From Halomonas sp. (GTDB lineage: Bacteria > Pseudomonadota > Gammaproteobacteria > Pseudomonadales > Halomonadaceae), in the NCBI RefSeq assembly GCF_017515565.1, contig NZ_JAFWFN010000073.1, forward strand, positions 1-64,000: a stretch of DNA of 64,000 nt, given 5' to 3'. The notes beneath the pieces are model-generated. The model had not been told where the DNA came from. It was given only the letters and a program-made list of their open reading frames with translations, and did not search any database. Made by a program: the position numbers and the translations under genes. Every line of letters begins with the position of its first letter. The stretch's first letter is position 1. Below are positions 37,430 through 45,978 of this stretch, piece after piece.

Positions 37430-38221
37430 ATGAGCCAAGCGCCCCTGCTTTACACCGTGGAAGACGGCGTCGCCTGTATCACGCTGAATCGCCCCGAAAG
37501 CCTGAACAGCTTCAACACCGAAATGCACGCCGAAATGCGCAAGGCACTGAAGGCCGTGCGTCAGGACTCAAGCGTTCGCGCTTTGTTATTGACCGGTAAC
37601 GGCCGCGGCTTCTGCGCTGGCCAAGATCTTTCCGACCGCAGCGTCGCGCCCGGTGAGCAAGCCCCCGATCTCGGCGAGTCACTTGAGAAACGTTATAACC
37701 CCATGCTACGCGCCCTTAAAGACATGCCATTCCCCACCATTTGTGCGGTAAACGGCGTGGCCGCCGGTGCCGGTGCCAACATCGCGCTGGCCTGCGACAT
37801 CGTGCTGGCCGCGCGCTCGGCAAGCTTTATTCAGGCCTTCTGTAAGATCGGCTTGATTCCCGACTCCGGCGGCACCTGGACGCTGCCTAACTTAGTGGGT
37901 ATGGCGCGCGCCAAGGGCCTGGCAATGCTTGGCGACAAGCTGCCCGCCGAGACCGCCGAACAGTGGGGCATGATCTGGCGCTGCGTCGACGATGAAGCGC
38001 TTCAGGAAGAAGCCATGAACATGGCGCGCCACTTGGCCACTCAGCCAACGCGCGGCTTGGCACTGATCAAACGCGCCCTGCATGCCAGCAGCGATAACAG
38101 CTTCAACGAGCAGCTCGACCTGGAACGCGACCTACAACGCCTTGCCGGACGCTCCGACGACTACCGCGAAGGCGTCAGCGCCTTTATGGAAAAACGTCGC
38201 CCCACCTTCAAGGGAGAGTGA
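37430..38221 (+). CDS. paaG: PaaG, 1,2-epoxyphenylacetyl-CoA isomerase
   Basis: 263 residues from the ATG giving MSQAPLLYTVEDGV; the frame is open upstream inside paaF but that extension is not real. Crotonase fold with GNGRGFCAGQDLSDRSV and VNGVAAGAGANIALACD, then KIGLIPDSGGTW, in which Asp replaces the hydratase glutamate as in isomerases. It converts the epoxide from PaaABCE to oxepin-CoA. It is one base short of paaH. Confidence 0.93.
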   Translation: MSQAPLLYTVEDGVACITLNRPESLNSFNTEMHAEMRKALKAVRQDSSVRALLLTGNGRGFCAGQDLSDRSVAPGEQAPDLGESLEKRYNPMLRALKDMPFPTICAVNGVAAGAGANIALACDIVLAARSASFIQAFCKIGLIPDSGGTWTLPNLVGMARAKGLAMLGDKLPAETAEQWGMIWRCVDDEALQEEAMNMARHLATQPTRGLALIKRALHASSDNSFNEQLDLERDLQRLAGRSDDYREGVSAFMEKRRPTFKGE

Positions 38222-38222
38222 T

Positions 38223-39758
38223 ATGGCAGCCCTACCCACGTCCGCCGTTATTGGTGTGATCGGCGCAGGTGCCATGGGTGCCGGTATCGCTCAGGTTGCT
38301 GCCCAAGCTGGCCACTCGGTGGTCTTGCACGACAACCAGCCGGGTGCCGCCAAAGCAGGCATCGACAACATTCGCCGCCAGCTGGAAAAGCGCGTCGCCA
38401 AGGGCAAAATGACCCAAGGCGATGTGGATAACATCATTGCTCGCCTGCAGCCCGCCGATGCTATCAATGCCTTAGCCGACAGCCGCTTGGTTATCGAAGC
38501 CATCGTCGAGAACCTTGAGATTAAACGTCAGGTGTTCGCTCAGCTCGAAGCGCTATGCTCACCGGACACTTTGCTCGCCAGCAACACCTCGTCGCTGTCG
38601 ATCACCTCTATTGCCGCAAACCTTGAACGCCCTGAGCGCATGGCGGGGCTGCACTTCTTCAACCCCGCCCCCGTCATGAAGCTGGTGGAAGTGGTGTCGG
38701 GTTTAGCGACCACTAATGAGGTTGCCGACACCCTTTACGCCACTGCCAGCACCTGGGGCAAAGTCGCGGTACACGCAAGCTCCACCCCTGGATTCATCGT
38801 TAACCGCGTGGCGCGGCCTTTCTATGCCGAAGGGCTACGTCTGCTGCAGGAAGGTGCCAGCGATGCCGCCACCATAGATGCGCTGCTGCGCCAGGCCGGT
38901 GGGTTCCGCATGGGGCCTTTCGAGCTGATGGACCTGATCGGTCATGACGTTAACTACGCGGTGACCCGCTCGGTGTTCGATGCCTACTACGGCGATACCC
39001 GTTTCAAGCCCTCCTTAGTACAGCAAGCGTTGGTTGAAGCAGGACGCTTGGGGCGCAAGTCCGGCCAAGGCTTTTATAGCTATCATGAACATTCTGCCAA
39101 GCCTCAGCCCGCAATTTCTGGCCCGGTACAGGCCGAATTACCGCCGCTGGTGGTACAGGGTGAGCCTGGGGTGATCGCTCCGCTGCTGGAGCGCGCTCAG
39201 GAAGCTGGTATTGAGGTGGTGCGTCGCGAATCGCTGCAGCAAGACGGCACCGCTCGCCTATACCTGGGCGATTTAGTTCTGGCCCTTAGCGACGGGCGTT
39301 GCGCCGCCGAACGCGCGGTCAATGAAGGGCTGGAAGCCCTGGTACTGTTCGACCTGTGCCTGGACTACCGCAGCGCTAGCGCCATCGCACTTGCTGCCAG
39401 CCACATGACATCGCCCGAGGCGCACCAACTGGCAACGGCGTTCTTCCAACGCTTGGGGATGGACGTGACTTGGCTAACCGACACGCCTGGGCTGGTGGTG
39501 CTTCGCACCGTGACCATGCTCGCCAATGAAGCTGCCGATGCTGTGCTGCAAGGCGTTTGCAGTGCCCAGGATGGCGACCTAGCCATGCAGGCTGGCGTCA
39601 ACTACCCCCGCGGCCCCTTGGCCTGGGCAGACTCACTGGGCCTACCTTTCGTTCACCGTACCCTTACGCACCTACAGCAGAGCTACGGCGAAGAGCGCTA
39701 TCGCAGCTCGTTTCTGCTGCGTCGCAACGCCCTGAGCGAGGAAAGCTTTCATGAGTGA
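38223..39758 (+). CDS. paaH: PaaH, 3-hydroxyadipyl-CoA dehydrogenase
   Basis: 511 residues from the ATG giving MAALPTSAVIGVIGAGAM, behind AGGGAGAG. NAD-dependent oxidation of 3-hydroxyadipyl-CoA to 3-oxoadipyl-CoA. The Rossmann motif GAGAMGAGIAQ is at about 15-25. The catalytic histidine lies in GLHFFNPAPVMKLVEVV and the C-terminal domain has TPGFIVNRVARPF and MGPFELMDLIG. As in PaaH, the C-terminal domain is duplicated (second copy ~410-500). Overlaps paaI by 8 bases. Confidence 0.95.
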   Translation: MAALPTSAVIGVIGAGAMGAGIAQVAAQAGHSVVLHDNQPGAAKAGIDNIRRQLEKRVAKGKMTQGDVDNIIARLQPADAINALADSRLVIEAIVENLEIKRQVFAQLEALCSPDTLLASNTSSLSITSIAANLERPERMAGLHFFNPAPVMKLVEVVSGLATTNEVADTLYATASTWGKVAVHASSTPGFIVNRVARPFYAEGLRLLQEGASDAATIDALLRQAGGFRMGPFELMDLIGHDVNYAVTRSVFDAYYGDTRFKPSLVQQALVEAGRLGRKSGQGFYSYHEHSAKPQPAISGPVQAELPPLVVQGEPGVIAPLLERAQEAGIEVVRRESLQQDGTARLYLGDLVLALSDGRCAAERAVNEGLEALVLFDLCLDYRSASAIALAASHMTSPEAHQLATAFFQRLGMDVTWLTDTPGLVVLRTVTMLANEAADAVLQGVCSAQDGDLAMQAGVNYPRGPLAWADSLGLPFVHRTLTHLQQSYGEERYRSSFLLRRNALSEESFHE

Positions 39759-40233
39759 TTTCCAACTATCCCCACAGCAACTGGCGGAAGCCTGTGCCGA
39801 CGCGATGTTTTCCCGCGACCATGCCAGCCAAGGGCTGGGCATGCGTATTACTCGCGTGGCCCCCGGCTTCGCCGAACTGACCATGACCGTGCGCCAAGAC
39901 ATGGTGCAAGGGCACGGCAACTGCCATGGCGGGTTTCTATTTGCCCTGGCCGACTCCGCCTTCGCGTTTGCCTGCAACAGCTACGATGAAGCCACGGTGG
40001 CCGCGGGCTGCAGTATCGACTACCTCGGCCCCGGTCAGCTAGGCGATGAACTGACCGCCACCGCGAAAGAGCGCAGCCGCCGCGGGCGCACCGGCATTTA
40101 CGACATTACGTTGCGCAATCAACACGGCGATACCGTTGCCTTGTTCCGCGGACGCTCTTACAAAATTCGCGGCAGCGTACGCCGCCTGGAAGATACTGAC
40201 GTAGAAAATACTGCTGCTGGAGATAACCAATGA
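39751..40233 (+). CDS. paaI: PaaI, hotdog-fold acyl-CoA thioesterase
   Basis: 160 residues, hotdog fold. The active-site segment [20 protein letters not shown] contains the catalytic Asp on the long helix. PaaI removes CoA from ring-hydroxylated dead-end phenylacetyl-CoA derivatives. It overlaps paaH by 8 bases and paaJ by 4 (ATGA), so all three are coupled. Confidence 0.95.
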   Translation: MSDFQLSPQQLAEACADAMFSRDHASQGLGMRITRVAPGFAELTMTVRQDMVQGHGNCHGGFLFALADSAFAFACNSYDEATVAAGCSIDYLGPGQLGDELTATAKERSRRGRTGIYDITLRNQHGDTVALFRGRSYKIRGSVRRLEDTDVENTAAGDNQ

Positions 40234-41435
40234 AAGACGCACTGATCATTGATGCCATTCGCACCCCAATAGGCCGCTACGGCGGCGCACTTTCCAGCAT
40301 GCGTGCCGATGACCTGGGGGCCATTCCTATGCGCACCCTGATGGAACGCAACCCAGGCGTCGACTGGTCGCAGATTGACGATATTTTTTACGGCTGCGCC
40401 AACCAAGCGGGGGAAGACAACCGCAACGTGGCGCGCATGTCCGCGCTGCTCGCCGGGCTGCCGGTCGATGTGCCTGGCTCCACCATCAATCGCCTTTGCG
40501 GCTCTGGCATGGATGCGATAGGCAACGCCGCCCGCACCATCAAGACCGGCGAAGCGGGGCTGATGATCGCCGGCGGGGTGGAATCAATGTCCCGGGCGCC
40601 CTTCGTGATGGGCAAGGCCGAACAAGCCTTCTCACGCCAAGCCGATATTTTCGACACCACCATCGGCTGGCGTTTTATCAATCGCGCCATGAAAGCTCAG
40701 TTTGGCGTGGACTCCATGCCCGAAACCGCTGAAAACGTGGCTGAACAGTTTGGCATTTCCCGGGAAGATCAGGACGCCTTCGCCCTGCGCAGCCAACAGC
40801 GCACCGCTGCCGCGATAGAGGCTGGCCGCCTTGCTGAAGAGATCGTTCCTGTCAAAATCCCCCGGCGCAAACAAGACCCGCTGATCGTGGATACCGATGA
40901 GCATCCCCGCGCCAACACGACCGCCGAGCAGCTCGCCAAACTTCCCACGCCCTTCCGCGACGGCGGCAGCGTGACAGCGGGTAATGCCTCGGGGGTTAAC
41001 GATGGCGCCTGTGCGCTGCTGCTGGCATCTGCCGAGCAGGCCGAACGTTTCAACCTCAAGCCACGCGCTCGTGTGGTGGGTATGGCCACCGCTGGGGTAG
41101 AGCCACGCATTATGGGGTTTGGCCCATCTCCCGCTACTCGCAAGGTACTCGCCCAGACCGGGCTGACCCTCGACCAGATGGACGTCATCGAACTCAATGA
41201 AGCCTTTGCTGCTCAAGCGTTGGCAGTCATGCGCGACTTGGGACTAAGCGATGATGCCGAACACGTCAACCCCAACGGGGGTGCCATTGCACTCGGCCAC
41301 CCGCTAGGTATGAGCGGCGCTCGGTTGGTCACCACGGCACTACATGAACTCGAACGTCGGCAAGGGCGTTTTGCGCTATGCACCATGTGTATTGGTGTCG
41401 GACAGGGCATTGCTCTGATCATTGAGCGCTTATAA
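40230..41435 (+). CDS. paaJ: PaaJ, 3-oxoadipyl-CoA/3-oxo-5,6-dehydrosuberyl-CoA thiolase
   Basis: 401 residues, thiolase II. The nucleophilic Cys is in [15 protein letters not shown] (~90). The C-terminal His of [19 protein letters not shown] and Cys of [10 protein letters not shown] complete the triad. It cleaves 3-oxoadipyl-CoA to succinyl-CoA and acetyl-CoA, and the C8 intermediate upstream of it. Very close to PcaF of the beta-ketoadipate route; the paa context decides the name. Confidence 0.94.
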   Translation: MKDALIIDAIRTPIGRYGGALSSMRADDLGAIPMRTLMERNPGVDWSQIDDIFYGCANQAGEDNRNVARMSALLAGLPVDVPGSTINRLCGSGMDAIGNAARTIKTGEAGLMIAGGVESMSRAPFVMGKAEQAFSRQADIFDTTIGWRFINRAMKAQFGVDSMPETAENVAEQFGISREDQDAFALRSQQRTAAAIEAGRLAEEIVPVKIPRRKQDPLIVDTDEHPRANTTAEQLAKLPTPFRDGGSVTAGNASGVNDGACALLLASAEQAERFNLKPRARVVGMATAGVEPRIMGFGPSPATRKVLAQTGLTLDQMDVIELNEAFAAQALAVMRDLGLSDDAEHVNPNGGAIALGHPLGMSGARLVTTALHELERRQGRFALCTMCIGVGQGIALIIERL

Positions 41436-41441
41436 GCCGAT

Positions 41442-41471
41442 TTCATAGACCACGACTTCATAGACCACTAC
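41442..41471. repeat. 15-bp tandem repeat after paaJ
   Basis: TTCATAGACCACGAC followed by TTCATAGACCACTAC, starting six bases after the paaJ stop. Confidence 0.85.
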
Positions 41472-41530
41472 CCAGGCCATGGCTCGTAAAACGTTAACCC
41501 AATAATAACTTGCTTGACCGGAGATCCCTG

Positions 41531-42844
41531 ATGAATCAGCCCGCAACGCGTATCGACACTGCGACTCTCGACCCCCTGGAAACCGCCAGCGTCGACGAGC
41601 TGCGCGCCACTCAGATCAAGCGCCTGAAGTGGAGCCTGAAGCACGCTTACGACAATGTGCCGTTCTACCGCCAGTCTTTCGACAAGGCTGGGGTGCATCC
41701 CGACGACATCAAGACACTGGCGGATCTCGCCAAACTACCGTTCACCACCAAGGCTGATTTGCGCGACAACTACCCGTTTGGCATGTTGGCCACGCCGATG
41801 AGTGAGATCGTTCGCATCCATGCCTCCAGCGGCACCACCGGGCAGCCAACGGTAGTGGGCTACACCCAGAAGGATATTGATGTGTGGTCCGATGTGGTGG
41901 CGCGCTCGATCCGTGCCGCTGGCGGCAGCCGCAACGACAAGGTGCATGTAGCGTATGGCTACGGCCTGTTCACCGGCGGGCTGGGCGCGCATTACGGTGC
42001 CGAGCGTCTGGGCTGCGCGGTCATCCCCATGTCGGGCGGCCAGACCGAGAAACAGGTTCAGCTGATCCGTGATTTCCAGCCGGACATCATCATGGTCACG
42101 CCGTCTTATATGCTCAACATCGCAGACGAGATGGAGCGCCAAGGCATCGACCCGCGCACGCTGCCCCTGCGCACTGGCATTTTCGGTGCCGAACCCTGGA
42201 CTGACAGCATGCGCACTGCCCTTGAGAAGCGCCTAGGCATCGACGCCCTCGATATATACGGTCTCTCCGAGGTAATGGGTCCGGGCGTGGGCATGGAGTG
42301 CCTGGAAACCAAAGATGGTCCCACCATCTGGGAAGACCACTTCTACCCAGAGATCATCGACCCGGTCAGCGGTGACGTCCTTCCAGACGGCGAATACGGC
42401 GAGCTAGTATTCACCACCCTAACCAAAGAAGGTCTGCCGGTGATTCGCTACCGCACCCGCGACCTGACCCGCCTACTGCCGGGCACCGCGCGCCCCATGC
42501 GGCGCATAGACAAGATCACCGGCCGCAGCGACGACATGCTGATCATTCGCGGGGTGAATGTGTTCCCCACCCAGATCGAAGAGCAGTTGCTCAAGATCGC
42601 GTCACTTTCTCCCCACTACGAGATCGAAGTCAGCCGCCAAGGCAATATGGACATGGTGCTTGTTCGTGTAGAAGCGAATCATCATGACATCGCCCGCGAC
42701 CCTGTAGCTTGTGAAGACGCCGCGAAACAGCTCCAGCATGCCATCAAGACGTATATCGGTATCAGCACCCAGGTTGAAGTTTGCCCGGTAGAGAGCGTTA
42801 TGCGTTCGCTGGGCAAGGCCAGACGCGTCAAGGATCTTCGCTGA
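41531..42844 (+). CDS. paaK: PaaK, phenylacetate-CoA ligase
   Basis: 437 residues from the ATG giving MNQPATRIDTATLD, with GGAGA seven bases before; an earlier in-frame start lacks a site. Adenylate-forming enzyme with P-loop-like HASSGTTGQPTVVGYT (~95-110) and DIYGLSEVMGPGV (~240-252). The hinge RTRDLTRLLPGTARPM is near 310-325 and the C-terminal domain ends SLGKARRVKDLR. It activates phenylacetate to phenylacetyl-CoA, the first step and the source of the PaaX inducer. Confidence 0.96.
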   Translation: MNQPATRIDTATLDPLETASVDELRATQIKRLKWSLKHAYDNVPFYRQSFDKAGVHPDDIKTLADLAKLPFTTKADLRDNYPFGMLATPMSEIVRIHASSGTTGQPTVVGYTQKDIDVWSDVVARSIRAAGGSRNDKVHVAYGYGLFTGGLGAHYGAERLGCAVIPMSGGQTEKQVQLIRDFQPDIIMVTPSYMLNIADEMERQGIDPRTLPLRTGIFGAEPWTDSMRTALEKRLGIDALDIYGLSEVMGPGVGMECLETKDGPTIWEDHFYPEIIDPVSGDVLPDGEYGELVFTTLTKEGLPVIRYRTRDLTRLLPGTARPMRRIDKITGRSDDMLIIRGVNVFPTQIEEQLLKIASLSPHYEIEVSRQGNMDMVLVRVEANHHDIARDPVACEDAAKQLQHAIKTYIGISTQVEVCPVESVMRSLGKARRVKDLR

Positions 42845-42895
42845 TTCAGCCCCTTAGCGCTTAGCGGCCTCTGGTTAGCAAAGCCGCGCCAACAC

Positions 42896-42930
42896 AGCCC
42901 CTTTAGGAACTCCCCTCCAGGGGCTTTTTT
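42896..42930 (+). terminator. Terminator after paaK
   Basis: AGCCCC (42896-42901) and GGGGCT (42920-42925) pair, with a smaller CCCC/GGGG alternative inside, followed by TTTTTT. Confidence 0.7.
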
Positions 42931-43047
42931 ATGCCCACATAGTCAGTGGAAGTCATAAAAAATATCACACTAAGAATCACTTATCTTTGGCCACTTTTGC
43001 TATATAAAACAATAACATTTCTTTTATTTATAATCACAAAGTATTAA

Positions 43048-43096
43048 AGTGACACACAAAAATACTTGTTGATAAAATATTTTGTGTCACTATACT
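43048..43096 (+). promoter_or_regulatory. paaA promoter with an overlapping dyad
   Basis: TTGATA (43069-43074), 16-bp spacer and TATACT (43091-43096) form a strong sigma70-type promoter. An inverted repeat overlaps it: AGTGACACACAAAAATA (43048-43064) and TATTTTGTGTCACT (43078-43091), with AGTGACAC/GTGTCACT as core. The right arm fills the spacer and touches the -10, the layout of a repressor operator. GAATCA, a PaaX-like half site, occurs at 42974-42979. The rest of the gap 42845-43147 is AT-rich and without genes. Confidence 0.7.
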
Positions 43097-43147
43097 TTTA
43101 ACAAGATAAGCCACACTCCCTGATAGTCCGACGCCGCGGAGGTCTCT

Positions 43148-44134
43148 ATGTACGCGCAGCTCGTTGAAACCGGTTCTAACAAACTCAAAACGCTTGATGA
43201 GATGAGCCCTGAGGAACGCCAGTTCCAGGAGCGCATCAATGATGAAATTAAAATAGAACCCAAGAATTGGATGCCGGACGCCTACCGCAAGACGTTGATC
43301 CGTCAGATCTCACAACACGCGCACTCCGAGATCGTCGGTATGCTTCCGGAAGGTAACTGGCTGACGCGTGCGCCGACCCTTAAGCGCAAGCTGCAGCTAA
43401 TGGCCAAGATTCAGGATGAGGCGGGTCACGGCCTGTACCTCTATAGCGCCATGGAAACGCTGGGTGCCGACCGCGACGAAGAGATCGACAAGCTTCACGA
43501 CGGCCGCGCCAAATACTCCAGCATCTTTAACTACCCGACGCTCAACTGGGCTGATATGGGAACCGTCGGCTGGCTGGTCGACGGCGCAGCCATCGTCAAT
43601 CAGGTACCACTGCAGCGCACCTCTTACGGCCCCTACGCGCGCGCCATGATTCGCGTGTGCAAAGAAGAGAGCTTCCATCAGCGCCAGGGTTATCAAATCC
43701 TGCTGACCATGATGCAAGAGGGTACTGACGACCAGAAAGCCATGGTGCAGGACTCCATCAACCGTTTCTGGTGGCCATCGCTAATGATGTTCGGGCCATC
43801 CGACGAGAACTCACCCAACAGCGCTCAGTCGATGGCTTGGAAGATCAAACGCCACAGCAACGACGAGCTGCGCCAGCGCTTCCTCGACCAAACCGTACCG
43901 CAGCTAGAACTGCTGGGCTGCACCGCCCCTGACCCAGACCTCAAATATAACGAAGAGACCGGTCACTATGAGTTCGGTGAAATCGACTGGCAGGAATTTT
44001 TCGACGTCGTGAAAGGCAACGGCCCCTGCAACCGCGAGCGTATCGAAGCACGTCGCAGCGCCATCGATAACGGTGCCTGGGTGCGTGAAGCCGCCGTGGC
44101 TTATGCCGCCAAGCGTCAACGCAAAGCCGCCTGA
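43148..44134 (+). CDS. paaA: PaaA, phenylacetyl-CoA epoxidase catalytic subunit
   Basis: 328 residues. Ferritin-like diiron oxygenase subunit that epoxidises the ring of phenylacetyl-CoA. Diiron ligands are expected in AHSEIVGM (~66), [13 protein letters not shown] (E/H near 92-96) and [15 protein letters not shown] (~177-190); all are intact. First gene of the paaABCDE operon, behind its own promoter. It is followed by a tandem repeat and a small hairpin before paaB. Confidence 0.97.
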   Translation: MYAQLVETGSNKLKTLDEMSPEERQFQERINDEIKIEPKNWMPDAYRKTLIRQISQHAHSEIVGMLPEGNWLTRAPTLKRKLQLMAKIQDEAGHGLYLYSAMETLGADRDEEIDKLHDGRAKYSSIFNYPTLNWADMGTVGWLVDGAAIVNQVPLQRTSYGPYARAMIRVCKEESFHQRQGYQILLTMMQEGTDDQKAMVQDSINRFWWPSLMMFGPSDENSPNSAQSMAWKIKRHSNDELRQRFLDQTVPQLELLGCTAPDPDLKYNEETGHYEFGEIDWQEFFDVVKGNGPCNRERIEARRSAIDNGAWVREAAVAYAAKRQRKAA

Positions 44135-44192
44135 CTTTCAAAAACTGTCTTTCAAAATCTAGCTTTTAAAACCCTAGCTTTTAAAACAATCG
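44135..44192. repeat. 14-15 bp tandem repeat x4 directly after the paaA stop
   Basis: Units CTTTCAAAAACTGT, CTTTCAAAATCTAG, CTTTTAAAACCCTAG and CTTTTAAAACAATCG follow each other from the first base after TGA. The core CTAGCTTTTAAAA recurs at 56520-56567 and, less exactly, at 44537-44581. Confidence 0.85.
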
Positions 44193-44194
44193 GA

Positions 44195-44213
44195 AGCCCC
44201 GCGTTACGGGGCT
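44195..44213 (+). other. Intra-operon hairpin between paaA and paaB
   Basis: AGCCCCG (44195-44201) and CGGGGCT (44207-44213) form a perfect 7-bp stem with loop CGTTA and no T-run. It may stabilise the paaA message or set subunit ratios. Confidence 0.6.
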
Positions 44214-44237
44214 CCTCTGACCACTGAGGCATCTCTC

Positions 44238-44519
44238 ATGGCTGACTGGCCCCTCTTCGAAGTTTTTATACGCAGCAAGCACGGCCTTAATCACAAGCAC
44301 GTCGGTAGCGTACACGCCGCCGATCGCTGCATGGCAATCGAAAATGCCCGCGAGCTTTACACCCGTCGCAATGAAGGCGTGAGCATCTGGGTGGTTCCGG
44401 CCAGCGAAATCACCGCGTCTTCTCCTGATGAGAAAGAGCCGCTGTTTGACCCGTCTAACGACAAGGTCTATCGCCACGCATCCTTCTACAAACTGCCGAA
44501 AGAAGTCGGCCACATGTGA
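44238..44519 (+). CDS. paaB: PaaB, phenylacetyl-CoA epoxidase subunit
   Basis: 93 residues, the usual size. The sequence runs WPLFEVFIRSKHGLNHKHVGS, then DRCMAIENARELYTRRNEG and IWVVPASEITAS, all typical of PaaB. A small bridging subunit of the PaaABCE complex that stabilises higher-order assembly. Eleven bases before the paaC start. Confidence 0.96.
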   Translation: MADWPLFEVFIRSKHGLNHKHVGSVHAADRCMAIENARELYTRRNEGVSIWVVPASEITASSPDEKEPLFDPSNDKVYRHASFYKLPKEVGHM

Positions 44520-44530
44520 GGGAGGCGGTG

Positions 44531-45361
44531 ATGCAGAACCTAGCTCTGAAAAACCCAGCTCAAAAAAACATAGCTCAAAAAACACAAACACCGTTGACCG
44601 ATTACCTGCTACGCCTTGGCGACAGCGCCTTAGTACTTGGCCAGCGCCACGCGCAGCTGTGTGGCAAGGCCCCGGCGCTGGAAGAAGAAATGGCGTTAAT
44701 GAATGTGGGTCTTGATCTCTTCGGTCAGGCACGCAACTGGCTAGGCTATGCGGCTGAACTGATAGTCGCTGAAGGCAATGGCAGCCAGGATAAAATTGAT
44801 GCCGATCACCTAGCTTTTCGCCGCGACGCACAAGACTTTCGCAACCTGCTGATCACCGAACAACCCAACGGCGATTTTGCCGACATCATGGGACGCCAGT
44901 TTCTGTTCGATGCATGGCACGTTCACCTGCTTGACGGCCTCGCCGAATCCAGCGATCCGCGCATTGCTGAAGTGGCCGCCAAGTCACTCAAGGAAGCGAC
45001 GTATCACCTGCGCCGCTCCTCCGAATGGGTTATTCGCCTGGGCGACGGCACCGAAGAGAGCCACACCCGCATGCAGCGCGCACTCGATAACCTCTGGCAG
45101 TTTACCGGCGAGCTATTGCAGGTCGACGAGATTGATCAGGCCATGATAGAGGCTGGCATCTCGCCTGACCTGGAAACCATTGCCGCTCGCTGGAAAGCGA
45201 CGGTGGAAGAGGTGCTTGAGGAAGCCACGCTGGAACGCCCTTCCTACGACGCCTGGATGTATACCGGCGGCAAAGTTGGGCATCACACCGAGCACCTGGG
45301 CTTTCTATTGGCGGAAATGCAATACCTGCCGAGGACGTATCCTGATGCGACCGTCTGGTAA
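44531..45361 (+). CDS. paaC: PaaC, phenylacetyl-CoA epoxidase structural subunit
   Basis: 276 residues from the ATG six bases after GGAGG; a GTG five codons upstream is less likely. Ferritin-like helical subunit that lacks the full diiron site and stabilises PaaA. Recognisable blocks: YLLRLGDSALVLGQRHAQL, NVGLDLFGQARNWL, RDAQDFRNLLITEQPN and GKVGHHTEHLGFLLAEMQ. The first 20 residues contain a five-residue repeat (NLALK, NPAQK, NIAQK) that is not usual for PaaC. Overlaps paaD by 17 bases. Confidence 0.95.
   Translation: MQNLALKNPAQKNIAQKTQTPLTDYLLRLGDSALVLGQRHAQLCGKAPALEEEMALMNVGLDLFGQARNWLGYAAELIVAEGNGSQDKIDADHLAFRRDAQDFRNLLITEQPNGDFADIMGRQFLFDAWHVHLLDGLAESSDPRIAEVAAKSLKEATYHLRRSSEWVIRLGDGTEESHTRMQRALDNLWQFTGELLQVDEIDQAMIEAGISPDLETIAARWKATVEEVLEEATLERPSYDAWMYTGGKVGHHTEHLGFLLAEMQYLPRTYPDATVW
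44537..44581. repeat. 15-bp tandem repeat x3 at the paaC 5' end
   Basis: AACCTAGCTCTGAAA, AACCCAGCTCAAAAA and AACATAGCTCAAAAA. In frame, they add a pentapeptide repeat to the PaaC N-terminus. Confidence 0.88.
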
Positions 45362-45959
45362 CCCACCGCCTGCTCCTATCGGTAATGGACCTGCCAGTGA
45401 CGGGCCTATCGATGACTGGCCTTCCAAAGACTTGATCGGCAGCGACCGCAGCGGGCTGCCACGAGCGGGTGAAAAAGGCGATGTCGACGCTGTGCTGGCC
45501 GTTTTACAGGAAGTGCCAGACCCGGAAGTTCCGGTGGTCAGCGTGGTTGAGCTGGGCATTGTGCGCGATATCGATTGGGTGGACGGTCGGTTGGCGGTCA
45601 ACGTGACGCCAACCTACTCCGGCTGCCCAGCGACGGAAGTTATCGAACAGCATATCCATGAAGCGCTGGTGGCCGCTGGCTACTCAGACCCGCTGATTCA
45701 GCGCCGCCTATCCCCCGCCTGGACCACCGATTGGTTGACCGACGCCGGGCGCGAAAAATTGCGCGCTTACGGCATCGCACCACCGGTAGGAAGTGCTAGC
45801 AAACGCAGCCTGACGGGCCAGTCTGACCCGGTCGTGCCCTGCCCTTTATGTGGCAGCAACACAACCGAACGCGTCAGCGAATTCGGCTCTACGGCTTGCA
45901 AGGCGCTCTACCGCTGCCGCGATTGCCTGGAGCCTTTCGATTATTTCAAGTGTCTGTAA
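45345..45959 (+). CDS. paaD: PaaD, Fe-S maturation protein of the epoxidase
   Basis: 204 residues from the ATG inside the paaC end (GAGGA upstream). The N-terminal ~40 residues are Pro/Gly-rich and likely disordered. A MIP18/DUF59 domain follows with VPDPEVPVVSVVELGIVRDI and TPTYSGCPATEVI (conserved Cys). The C-terminal zinc-ribbon has CPLCGS and CRDC, ending FDYFKCL. PaaD helps mature the iron centre of PaaABCE/PaaE. The position between paaC and paaE is standard. Confidence 0.94.
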   Translation: MRPSGNPPPAPIGNGPASDGPIDDWPSKDLIGSDRSGLPRAGEKGDVDAVLAVLQEVPDPEVPVVSVVELGIVRDIDWVDGRLAVNVTPTYSGCPATEVIEQHIHEALVAAGYSDPLIQRRLSPAWTTDWLTDAGREKLRAYGIAPPVGSASKRSLTGQSDPVVPCPLCGSNTTERVSEFGSTACKALYRCRDCLEPFDYFKCL

Positions 45960-45978
45960 AACGACGAGACCATTTCCC

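Noticed and set aside
40632-41216. Open frame of ~194 codons on the minus strand opposite paaJ
   Set aside because: Opposite a complete thiolase with intact catalytic residues; high-GC shadow.
44135-44192. Possible CRISPR-like array
   Set aside because: Units are 14-15 bp, directly adjacent without spacers, and no cas gene is in the window.
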